Source of the DNA: Sphingobacterium siyangense
GTDB lineage: Bacteria > Bacteroidota > Bacteroidia > Sphingobacteriales > Sphingobacteriaceae
Direction of reading: 5' to 3'
Assembly (NCBI RefSeq): GCF_007830445.1
Contig: NZ_VLKR01000004.1
Coordinates: 179,604 to 243,603, forward strand
Length of the DNA stretch: 64,000 nt
Of this stretch, positions 26,225 through 34,622 are shown one piece after another. The notes under the pieces are model-generated. The model was not told where the DNA came from. It made no database searches and saw only the letters and a list, made by a program, of their open reading frames with translations. The position numbers and the translations under genes are program-made. Within the stretch, counting starts at the first letter, position 1. Each line of letters opens with the position of its first letter.

Positions 26225-27958
26225 TTAAAGCGATTTCAAATGTTTATAGTTCGACTTAATGGTATCCCATACTTCTTCGAAATTACCCGACAACATTAAT
26301 TTTGCCATACTTTCTGTCATCCCTTTCATTTGACTGAAGGATATCTTGGGCGGCATAGCCAATGCATTGGGATTGGTATATATATCGATCAGGACAGGCT
26401 CATCCGTCATGCCAAGAGCTTCAGTGATAACAGCATCCACCTCTTGGGGCTGAGTGACCGTAAATGCGCGTATTCCCATCGCTTGCGCGATCATCGCAAA
26501 ATCTGGATTGACCATATTGGTTTCCTGATCTTTCAGACCTGATACCTGCATTTCTAATTTAACCATACCAAGTGCACGGTTGTTAAAGACGATAATTTTA
26601 ATCGGTAAGTTATATTGTTTTATTGTTGCGAGATCCCCCAACAACATGGATAGTCCCCCATCACCACAAAAAGCAATAACCTGACGTTCAGGATGTGTCA
26701 ATGCCGCTCCAATAGCCATTGGCATGGCATTAGCCATAGACCCATGATTAAAAGACCCCAGCATGATACGATCCTTTCGCTGATTGATATAACGTGCTCC
26801 CCACACACAGCACATCCCGGTATCAAGTAGAAAAATCGCATCATCACTTGCTTTTTGATCAATGGTATGCGCAACAAATTCAGGCTGTATCGCGCATTCA
26901 CTGCCCGAATCGTCCACATAAGTCATGAGATCTTCCTTGACCTTTTCATAAGAAGCAAGCTGCTTCTCCAGAAATTTTGTATCCGAACGCGCTTCCACAA
27001 AAGGCAATACCGCTTTTAAGGTATGCTCGATATCCCCCACAAGCCCATAGTCTACGATGGATCTGCGACCAAGCTTTTCACCTTCGATATCAATCTGGAC
27101 AATGGTTTTGTTGGTCGGTATAAAATCTTTATAAGGAAAATCAGTCCCCAAAAGTAAAATGAGATCCGAATGATGCATGCTTTGAAATGCCGACGCCATG
27201 CCCAAAAGTCCGGTCATGCCAATTTCATTGGGATTGTCGCGTTGAATATCCAACTTTGCTTTAAATGAATAACCCACCGGCGCATGGATCTTTTGTGATA
27301 ACGCTACAATTTGCTGCTGTGCTTTCTTGGCTCCCACACCACAGAACAAGGTTATCTTTTCTGCTTGATTGATATATTGGGCTAATCGCCCAATTTCCAT
27401 CTCAGAAGGTCTAATTTGCGGCTCGGTAAAAAAAACCTTCGTTGAGGTATTCATTTGAACCGCTTCCATTTCTGAGACATCACCAGGCAAACCGATAACC
27501 GCCACATCCCGTTTAGAGATAGCCTGTTGTAATGCATTTTGCACCATACGTTGCACCTGCTCTGGCCGAGTGATCATTTGATTGTAGCAAGAACAATCAT
27601 CAAACAATTTGATTGGATTTGTTTCTTGAAAATAATCGGTTCCAAATTCGTATGTAGCACATGTTGATGCGATCACAAGCATGGGTACCCGTGTCTTGTG
27701 TGCTTCATAAACACCATTGATCAGATGCACATGTCCTGGTCCACTGCTTCCCGCACAACAGGCGATCCCGTGCAAATCAGCCTCTGCCGTTGCGGCAAAT
27801 GCCCCCACTTCCTCATGTCTTACATGTATCCATTGCATCGTTCCATCTGCATGAACAGCTTCGTTGAAAAAATTTAAACTATCGCCCGTTACGGCATAAA
27901 TACGCTGAATTCCCGCATCCTTTAAAAGACCCACAATCTGGTGTGCTACATTTTTCAT
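26225..27958 (-). CDS. poxB: Pyruvate dehydrogenase (quinone) / pyruvate oxidase
   Basis: A 577-residue ThDP-dependent enzyme, close to E. coli PoxB (572). Three domains are visible: the Pyr domain with the catalytic Glu in HVRHEEVGAFAA, a central FAD-type domain (about 190-330), and the PP domain with GDGGLSMLLGDLATIKQ ending in VFNNRALGMV, which binds ThDP and Mg. The enzyme oxidises pyruvate to acetate and CO2 and passes electrons to quinone at the membrane. Other members of the family (acetolactate synthase, oxalyl-CoA decarboxylase) are less similar at both ends. It is monocistronic. Confidence 0.9.
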   Translation of the reverse strand: MKNVAHQIVGLLKDAGIQRIYAVTGDSLNFFNEAVHADGTMQWIHVRHEEVGAFAATAEADLHGIACCAGSSGPGHVHLINGVYEAHKTRVPMLVIASTCATYEFGTDYFQETNPIKLFDDCSCYNQMITRPEQVQRMVQNALQQAISKRDVAVIGLPGDVSEMEAVQMNTSTKVFFTEPQIRPSEMEIGRLAQYINQAEKITLFCGVGAKKAQQQIVALSQKIHAPVGYSFKAKLDIQRDNPNEIGMTGLLGMASAFQSMHHSDLILLLGTDFPYKDFIPTNKTIVQIDIEGEKLGRRSIVDYGLVGDIEHTLKAVLPFVEARSDTKFLEKQLASYEKVKEDLMTYVDDSGSECAIQPEFVAHTIDQKASDDAIFLLDTGMCCVWGARYINQRKDRIMLGSFNHGSMANAMPMAIGAALTHPERQVIAFCGDGGLSMLLGDLATIKQYNLPIKIIVFNNRALGMVKLEMQVSGLKDQETNMVNPDFAMIAQAMGIRAFTVTQPQEVDAVITEALGMTDEPVLIDIYTNPNALAMPPKISFSQMKGMTESMAKLMLSGNFEEVWDTIKSNYKHLKSL

Positions 27959-28199
27959 ACCTATACTATAATTTAAGATTTTGTGACAGCGACCTTATGC
28001 AAATTATGTTATCGCCACTTAATAACAACAATAATTTAGCGTAATGGTTTGGGATATTACCTGAACAATACTGTATTACCCAAGCGTATAAAATGATCGC
28101 ATGTGCAAGGATAGCCTCAACGGGAAGAAAGGATACACTGCGCCGAAAATTTCAGCCAACAATCCGCTGCACTTAAAATAGAAAAAGATTATAATCAAC
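27959..28199. other. Gene-free interval upstream of poxB
   Basis: Holds the promoter region of poxB on the minus strand. A near-match ATAATTTG lies at about 27999-28006, with no certain promoter. No RNA-like structure is seen apart from the terminator at 28200. Confidence 0.4.
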
Positions 28200-28237
28200 A
28201 AAAAAGCTGCTTCAAATTGATGGAAGCAGCTTTTTTA
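28200..28237. terminator. Terminator of the DUF4091 gene
   Basis: Thirteen-bp stem built on AAAAAGCTGCTTC/GAAGCAGCTTTTT with a 9-nt loop. T-runs follow on both strands. It lies about 20 nt after the stop of the minus-strand gene. Confidence 0.8.
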
Positions 28238-28259
28238 AAATTATAGACTTAATAAATCC

Positions 28260-30041
28260 TTAGTTGATTTGTCGCGACAATTCATCGACAAAACGCTTTG
28301 CATCATTGAGATCTTTATTCCAGTCCGCATAGCGTTTAGCGGTATTCAATTTTGCAATTTTTGCATTTAGCTTCGCTAGGTTAGCTTGATCTTTTGACTT
28401 CTCCAACTTTGCTTTAAGAATGCCGACTTTGGTATAATCTTGAATACCTTCCAGCATACGCTCATAACGGATAGAGCTTCTTCCTTGTGGATAAACAATA
28501 TAAGTGTCTCCCGCTGGCCATGTACGGAACCTTGAATCATGCAGCGGATCTTTGACCCAGGAGTTAAATGCCCAACGCAATGCTCCATCGAAGCCTGCCG
28601 CTAGCGCATACCAAGCCATATAGGTGGATTCTGCCGGATCCGAGAACGTGAATTGATTTGGGAATTCGTCCGAACAACAAACATAAAATGTCGTGATATA
28701 CCCTTTTTTACGTCGCTCAATGAGATCTTTCTGATCAAAAGGATCTCCAGCGGCAACGCTGATATCGGTACTTTTATGATAGCGTTGGTAGCTTTTGTGA
28801 TTATCTGCAAATGCAACACCAAATTCGGGCGCTACTTTTTCCAATAATGCTATTGCTGGATCCATTTCCTCCCGGCCTCTTTCATCCATCGCAATATTGG
28901 TAATCTTTAACCAGCCCTTTGCGGTAATGTGTTTACTAAAATCCTTTAAGAAAGGCGTCCATAGTTCCTCGAATATAGCTGTACCGGGCTTCGCAATAAC
29001 ATTGACCAGTTCATTTTTACTTTCATCGAAATAATGTACCTCGTTATTCCATGGTAAAAGCGAATAGCAGTTGATCTGTTTGTTGACCCCCAGATCCATC
29101 ATAAAGTTTACCCACCGATCAAAAACAGCATAATCATAGGTCCAGGAACCGTCTTTTGCCTTCTTCCAGGTGATCATATCCGCATAAGGATCATAGGTCT
29201 GTACGTTCCAGGCATCCTTATTTAAAGTCGCAGTAATCACTTTTTGCCCTGCAGCTGCAAGTTGTTTCATGGTAGGCTTCAACGCTTCAAAATGCTCATC
29301 GCTCCACATTTTTACATTATTGACCCGAGCCACAGCAGAAGGGTGTTGCCATTGATCCAAATGATAAGTCCGCTGGGATGCAGGTGGCAGCACATGATTT
29401 TGCACATTGACCGTAAGTTGTAACTGTTCCTTTACCTGACCATTTTGCTTAACCGAAATTGTCGTTTTATATTGTCCAGCAGCAGCTTCTTTGGGAACCT
29501 TTACTGTAATCCATACAGGACGGACTTTCTTAGCTTCAAGGTCATAGCTTTTCAGATCATCCAACATATCTGCCGACAGAGAAGCTTTAAAATCTTCTGG
29601 TTTCCGATGGCCACAACCACTTGCAAATTCATCAGTCATGACATAACGAACAAAACGTGCTTGTACCGCATCGCTACCGATCACCTTGCCTGTTGTAGAC
29701 TTTAATTCACTTGCCGATACAGCAACATCTGCTGCGGCAGCACTGGTCCATAACAATACTTGCGCCGATACCTGTTCACCTTTCCAGGCATCCACAGCCG
29801 CCGTACGTTGTGTTGCCAGATTTGGATTAACAGATTTGGGATAACGTTTGTCTATCGATACAAACGAAGCATGTAGGCCGGTTTTAACATTCGACCAGTT
29901 GGATAAAGTATCCTTTGTGGGATCGGCCATTTCAGTAAATGTTGTCCCTGTAGCAAAACGCTGCTGGGAAAATCCCGGATTACTGCCACAAAATAGCATA
30001 CAAGCCAGGGCAATAGAAGAATAAATTGTAGTTTTAGGCAT
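28260..30041 (-). CDS. Secreted DUF4091 (putative glycoside-hydrolase-like) protein
   Basis: A 593-residue exported protein with a signal peptide ending near GFSQQ. The N-terminal beta-sandwich-like part (about 40-200) is followed by a TIM-barrel-like region (about 230-500) and the DUF4091 signature at the end (GFDGALRWAFNSWVKDPLHD and the stretch through YERMLEGIQDY). DUF4091 proteins are predicted glycosidases; activity has rarely been shown, so the substrate is open. ATG 30041 is preferred to an upstream TTG because it gives a standard signal peptide. It is monocistronic. Confidence 0.8.
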   Translation of the reverse strand: MPKTTIYSSIALACMLFCGSNPGFSQQRFATGTTFTEMADPTKDTLSNWSNVKTGLHASFVSIDKRYPKSVNPNLATQRTAAVDAWKGEQVSAQVLLWTSAAAADVAVSASELKSTTGKVIGSDAVQARFVRYVMTDEFASGCGHRKPEDFKASLSADMLDDLKSYDLEAKKVRPVWITVKVPKEAAAGQYKTTISVKQNGQVKEQLQLTVNVQNHVLPPASQRTYHLDQWQHPSAVARVNNVKMWSDEHFEALKPTMKQLAAAGQKVITATLNKDAWNVQTYDPYADMITWKKAKDGSWTYDYAVFDRWVNFMMDLGVNKQINCYSLLPWNNEVHYFDESKNELVNVIAKPGTAIFEELWTPFLKDFSKHITAKGWLKITNIAMDERGREEMDPAIALLEKVAPEFGVAFADNHKSYQRYHKSTDISVAAGDPFDQKDLIERRKKGYITTFYVCCSDEFPNQFTFSDPAESTYMAWYALAAGFDGALRWAFNSWVKDPLHDSRFRTWPAGDTYIVYPQGRSSIRYERMLEGIQDYTKVGILKAKLEKSKDQANLAKLNAKIAKLNTAKRYADWNKDLNDAKRFVDELSRQIN

Positions 30042-30111
30042 AACAGTTATAATTAACAAAACTTTAGCGAAGCGATGATCTTCTTTCCAGCCCAGGAGCA
30101 GGGTGCTCGCA

Positions 30112-30141
30112 GAAAAAAGGCAAACAACTTCTGTTTGCCTT
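30112..30141 (-). terminator. Terminator of the lipoprotein-mtfA operon
   Basis: Ten-bp perfect stem AAGGCAAACA/TGTTTGCCTT with a 5-nt loop, followed on the minus strand by T6. It is 30 nt after the mtfA stop. Confidence 0.8.
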
Positions 30142-30170
30142 AAAAATACTAAAATTTTATTTATCTATAA

Positions 30171-30953
30171 CTAACTTTGTTCAAAAATTTCAGAAAGTGC
30201 TTTATAGAGCTCGGCATGATGGGTCTTGAATTTCGCAGGGTTCTCAAAGAAATATTCAGACGCAACCGCAAAAAACTCAGCTGGATTGGTCATGCCGTAT
30301 ACATCAATATCAGATTTATTTTCTTTTATCTTGGTAATTTCTTCCCGTATCAGATTCATAAAAGGAATGACTGAAGCCTTATCCATCAAATGTGTGGGAA
30401 TGCCATCCACTGTGCCATCGGTTTTATCGATCAAGTGCACAAATTCGTGTATCGCTGTATTCTGTCCATCGTTTGGATTCTTAAAGCCATACTCCAGTGC
30501 CGATTTAGACAATATCATTTGTCCATTCATGGCTCCCTCACCCACCATACCCATAATATTGCGGTCAGCATGGCCTTCAAATTCATAGGCTGTATTGAAT
30601 TGGGAAGGATAAACCATAATATTGGTCAAATTGGGATAAGTCCATTTCTTAAAGGCAAATATTGGAATAATTGCACTGGCGGCAATCATCATATAATCTT
30701 TCAGCTCAACCGCTACACCTACACCTTCAATCTTGACCGTATCCAAAAATTTTAAACAGCGGGTTTCAAATTCCGCTTTGTCCGCAGTGGGCAGATTGCG
30801 GTAATAGGCAACTTCTTTTTCTAGAATTTCTTTGCCTTCGTCGCTTAATACACGTTTAATGGCTTTGCTATTTTTGGCCGTACGATTTAACAGGTAATAA
30901 ACAACATAAATGGTTACTGGTATAAGCAGTACAATGAATAGTTTTCCTAGCAT
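30171..30953 (-). CDS. mtfA: MtfA-like zinc metallopeptidase (M90)
   Basis: A 260-residue protein, close to the 265 of E. coli MtfA. An N-terminal membrane span (LFIVLLIPVTIYVVYYLL) replaces the soluble start of the E. coli protein. The zinc site is HEFVH in NTAIHEFVHLIDKTDG, the family's HExxHxxD form, and NPAEFFAVASEYFFENP supplies the distal Glu ligand. E. coli MtfA binds and inactivates the Mlc repressor and is an aminopeptidase; an Mlc link in Bacteroidetes is not established. ATG 30953 lies 1 nt after the upstream stop, so the two genes are coupled. Confidence 0.88.
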   Translation of the reverse strand: MLGKLFIVLLIPVTIYVVYYLLNRTAKNSKAIKRVLSDEGKEILEKEVAYYRNLPTADKAEFETRCLKFLDTVKIEGVGVAVELKDYMMIAASAIIPIFAFKKWTYPNLTNIMVYPSQFNTAYEFEGHADRNIMGMVGEGAMNGQMILSKSALEYGFKNPNDGQNTAIHEFVHLIDKTDGTVDGIPTHLMDKASVIPFMNLIREEITKIKENKSDIDVYGMTNPAEFFAVASEYFFENPAKFKTHHAELYKALSEIFEQS

Positions 30954-30954
30954 A

Positions 30955-31716
30955 TTATTTGATCTGTATCCATTTGGGATCCCGAGCCTGCAAATTACGC
31001 AAAAAGCCTTTAAAATGTGAGGTTCCAAATAAGATTAAAATCTTTTGCTGTGGAGCGTCAGCAACTAACGAAGCCAGGTTCTCTTCCCTTTTTTTCATGA
31101 CAAATTCTTTATCAAATTTGTTTTTTAATGCCGCTTTTATAGGTTTGCAGGAATAAGGTTCCTGGAGCGGTGTTTTGTAATCACAATCATCCAGGTTGAT
31201 CGCACCATACAGGTATTCAAACTCGTCAAGCAATTTATTTTTGGGAATATCCGCATTTACCGCCGTTTCATAATTCACCAGAAAAAAGGAATAATCGGGC
31301 TGACTAATGATTCGCTGCCCCAGTTTACGGTACATGGGCGCCCGAAGAACCCGGGAGGTATCGCCCGGTATTTCAATACATTGCTGCAACCCTAGCCGAT
31401 TCCCTGTAAGCTTTCTAAATTTGCGGTCATATAGATCACGTTGTGCCGCACTATCCACCTGATAAGCGATGCTTTCATAAAAAACAACATAGCCCAAATG
31501 TTGAAGAGAATCTACAGCACGCTGGATTTGATCATAGTACACACGTGTACCCAGATGCCGCATTGGAATGTAAACGACTGTTCGATTGCCGTTACGAAGT
31601 TCAAATCTACGCGAGGCATCACGTAAGACACCACTACCTTGAACCATCAATGAGGTATCACAACCTACAAAGACAAACAGTATAAAAAAAAGGGAGATAA
31701 CCTGTCTCAATTGCAT
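30955..31716 (-). CDS. Lipoprotein with distant TraB/Tiki-like features
   Basis: A 253-residue protein with a lipobox ending at Cys19 (FVFVGC). The mature part opens with VVYIPMRHLGTRVYYDQIQR and closes with ILILFGTSHFKGFLRNLQ, an arrangement like the paired His-containing motifs of TraB/Tiki-type proteins, where a conserved GxxH lies near each end. The family match is weak, and an unnamed hypothetical lipoprotein is the safe call. It directly precedes and is coupled to the MtfA-like peptidase, suggesting a joint envelope proteolysis or quality-control role. Confidence 0.5.
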   Translation of the reverse strand: MQLRQVISLFFILFVFVGCDTSLMVQGSGVLRDASRRFELRNGNRTVVYIPMRHLGTRVYYDQIQRAVDSLQHLGYVVFYESIAYQVDSAAQRDLYDRKFRKLTGNRLGLQQCIEIPGDTSRVLRAPMYRKLGQRIISQPDYSFFLVNYETAVNADIPKNKLLDEFEYLYGAINLDDCDYKTPLQEPYSCKPIKAALKNKFDKEFVMKKREENLASLVADAPQQKILILFGTSHFKGFLRNLQARDPKWIQIK

Positions 31717-31884
31717 ACGATTTTTTTATATTAAAATGCTCTTTGCCAGCAAAGACAGTACCATGAAACAATTATTTTACTACCTACCCGTAAATTGAAC
31801 CTGTAGATTAGCCGTATTTCCCGGTACTTCCATTAGAATAACTTGCAATGATAACAATATATTATCTCCCTTGTTCTATAAATT

Positions 31885-33168
31885 TTATAGGCTTGTCAAT
31901 CCTATTGTTGTTCCGTTTGGAATAACCGCATTTTTTTTGATAACAACAATGCCGTCACAAATGGTATAGGTAGGATGATTGGCATTCAGCAAATGAGGTC
32001 CGCCATTGATCCGGACATCGTTACCGATACGACAATTTTTATCCAAAATAGCATTCTCAATATAACAGCGTTCTCCAACACCCACCACAGGTATATTTTT
32101 CCGCTTTGCATCCTCCATATCGACGAGATCCTCATAATAGTCAGACCCCATCATATATGTCCCGCGCACCACAGATCCTGTACCAATCCGCGAACGAACG
32201 CCCACGACGGAACGGTCTATTTTATCCGCTTGGATAATGCAGCCATCCGAAATGACAGAATTGATCAATGTTGTACCCGAAATTTTAGAAGGCGGCAACA
32301 TCCTTGGACGGGTGAAAACCGTATTTTTATCAAACAGATTAAAGGCCGGAATATTATCAGTCAAACCAATGTTGGCCTCATAGAAAGAACCTATGGTTCC
32401 GATATCTGTCCAATAGCCCTCAAATTGATAGCTAAGCACCCTATTCGTATCAATTGCATCGGGAATAATTTCTTTTCCAAAATCCATTCCGCGATTCTCT
32501 TCCAGCATACGTTTCAGGACGCCTTTTGAAAAAACATAAATACCCATAGAAGCCAGGTATTCCCTACCCTCACCCTTTAAATGGTCGCTCACTTCTGAAC
32601 TCCAGTCTACCAGCTGCTCACTATTCGGCTTCTCAATAAAAGAGGTAATGTGATTCTTTTCATCTGATTTCAGTATTCCAAAACCAGTGGCATCTTTGGC
32701 GTTTACTGGAATAGTCGCAATGGTCAGGTCGCCTTCGTTTTCGACATGAAAGTCAACCAGTGCATCAAAATCCATTTGATACAGCTGATCCCCCGATAAA
32801 ATCAGTACATAGTCATAATCAATACTAGCCAGCTTCCGAAACGATCGCCGTACGGCATCTGCCGTACCTTCGAACCATTTATCGCCATCATTGGTCTGTT
32901 CGGCAGCCAGGATATCAACAAAGCCCTTACTAAAAATACTAAAGTTGTAGGTATTCTTAATGTGGGAGTTGAGTGACGAAGAATTGAATTGTGTCAACAC
33001 AAAAATCTTGTTAAAACCCGAATTAAGACAATTCGAGATGGGAATGTCCACCAAGCGATATTTCCCGGCAATGGGAACCGCTGGCTTAGACCGTTGATCG
33101 GTCAATGGATACAGACGTGAGCCCCTTCCTCCGCCCAAGACGATAGCTACTACATTATGACGTGACAT
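31885..33168 (-). CDS. glgC: Glucose-1-phosphate adenylyltransferase
   Basis: A 427-residue nucleotidyltransferase. The N-terminal GGGRGSRLYPLT loop (about 12-23) binds ATP, followed by the KPAVPIAGKYRLVDIPISN substrate segment. A catalytic Asp lies in ILSGDQLYQMD, and the C-terminal left-handed beta helix carries hexapeptide repeats. It makes ADP-glucose, the first committed step of glycogen synthesis, in the cytosol. It is the last gene of the four-gene minus-strand operon and starts 6 nt after glgA. Confidence 0.95.
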   Translation of the reverse strand: MSRHNVVAIVLGGGRGSRLYPLTDQRSKPAVPIAGKYRLVDIPISNCLNSGFNKIFVLTQFNSSSLNSHIKNTYNFSIFSKGFVDILAAEQTNDGDKWFEGTADAVRRSFRKLASIDYDYVLILSGDQLYQMDFDALVDFHVENEGDLTIATIPVNAKDATGFGILKSDEKNHITSFIEKPNSEQLVDWSSEVSDHLKGEGREYLASMGIYVFSKGVLKRMLEENRGMDFGKEIIPDAIDTNRVLSYQFEGYWTDIGTIGSFYEANIGLTDNIPAFNLFDKNTVFTRPRMLPPSKISGTTLINSVISDGCIIQADKIDRSVVGVRSRIGTGSVVRGTYMMGSDYYEDLVDMEDAKRKNIPVVGVGERCYIENAILDKNCRIGNDVRINGGPHLLNANHPTYTICDGIVVIKKNAVIPNGTTIGLTSL

Positions 33169-33174
33169 ATCAAA

Positions 33175-34587
33175 TTACATTATTTGGTTATATAGACTTA
33201 TATACTTCGCTGCAGATTTATCCCAAGAAAAATCCAACTGCATCATTTTACGTTGATTCTCCTCAAACTGCTTTTTACTGTCGTAAAAATTTATAGCCCG
33301 AACAATCGCTGCACTAATTTCAGTGATTGTCAAACTATCAAAACCTATACCGTAACCATCATTTTTCAGATCGATTACCGTATCTTTTAATCCCCCCACC
33401 TGATGCACGATCGGCAATGTACCGTACTTCATCGCATAGAGCTGATTAAGCCCACAGGGCTCAACACGAGAAGGCATTAAAAGAAAATCCGCACTGGCAT
33501 AAAGCCAATGGGCAAGGCTTTCATCATAACCAAAGAATACATCAAAATTATCAATTCCATCATCGACGAGCGATTTCACACGCGACTGGATCGCTGGGTC
33601 TCCGGCACCCAGTATAAATATACTTAATCTATCGCGATATTTCTCCGTCAAATCCAAAATTATCTCCGGTAGTAAATCCGCTCCTTTTTCTGTTGCAAAT
33701 CGGCCGATAAAAACAAGCAGTGGTCGATCTGGATTGATTTTATACTGCTTCGCCAAAGCCTCCTTATTTTTCAATTTGCCGGAAAAAGCTTGTACAACAT
33801 CATAGTTTTCGAACAAGGTATAATCAATTTTGGGATCCCAAATTTCCCAGTCAATTCCATTGACAATACCGACAGATTTATTTCGCTCATCATAAAATAG
33901 ATGCTGTAAGCCATTTGCTTCCACATAGAGCTCTTCCAGGTAACCTTCAGATACCGTTGTGTAAGCATCGCAACATTTAATTAGGGCCGCAAGTGGGTTA
34001 ATTAAACCATCCCAGTCCAATAATCCCCATTTCCAGCTATCGAAAGCAGGCAACAGAATAGCTTTGCTCCAATGTGTCCAACCCTGATATTGCCCATTGT
34101 GCACGGTGGCTACCGTTTTAACATCGGCAAGAAAATTATAGTCATTGCTATACTTCATCAAAAAAGGCATCAAACCGACATGATGGTCGTGGCAATGCAC
34201 AATATCAGGTACTATAGCTTTATCCTTAAACCAAGCCAATACCGCATGTTGAAAGGCGATAAACTGTTCGCCTTCATCGGGATAACAATACACCTCCTGC
34301 CGATCGAGTTTACCTGGAATCTTAATCAAGTAGAGCTCAAAACCGAGTACCTGATGATCTTCCTTATAAACGCCGTAGCTCAGCAATTCAGATCCTTGAT
34401 AAAAAGCACCTTCATGAACTAGGCTAAAAGCATGATCCCTAACAAAAGGACGATCATACCAGGGCATGACAACCGCCGCCTCCCAGCCCAGCTTGGTTTG
34501 GTATTTGGGCAGCGCTCCCACGACATCCGCGAGACCACCTACTTTGGCCACGGGATAACATTCTACACTCAAGTGAAATACTTTCAT
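33175..34587 (-). CDS. glgA: Glycogen synthase (GT5)
   Basis: A 470-residue GT-B glycosyltransferase. The N-terminal KVGGLADVVGALP loop (about 15-27) is the ADP-glucose-binding KxGGL motif, and the C-terminal half has FIGRFATEKGADLLPEII and the acceptor-site region MPSRVEPCGLNQLYAMKYG. It transfers glucose from ADP-glucose to the non-reducing end of a glucan chain. It follows glgB by 35 nt and precedes glgC by 6 nt. Confidence 0.95.
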   Translation of the reverse strand: MKVFHLSVECYPVAKVGGLADVVGALPKYQTKLGWEAAVVMPWYDRPFVRDHAFSLVHEGAFYQGSELLSYGVYKEDHQVLGFELYLIKIPGKLDRQEVYCYPDEGEQFIAFQHAVLAWFKDKAIVPDIVHCHDHHVGLMPFLMKYSNDYNFLADVKTVATVHNGQYQGWTHWSKAILLPAFDSWKWGLLDWDGLINPLAALIKCCDAYTTVSEGYLEELYVEANGLQHLFYDERNKSVGIVNGIDWEIWDPKIDYTLFENYDVVQAFSGKLKNKEALAKQYKINPDRPLLVFIGRFATEKGADLLPEIILDLTEKYRDRLSIFILGAGDPAIQSRVKSLVDDGIDNFDVFFGYDESLAHWLYASADFLLMPSRVEPCGLNQLYAMKYGTLPIVHQVGGLKDTVIDLKNDGYGIGFDSLTITEISAAIVRAINFYDSKKQFEENQRKMMQLDFSWDKSAAKYISLYNQIM

Positions 34588-34622
34588 TCTTCTTTTACAG
34601 CATGAGATTTAATAACAAGATT

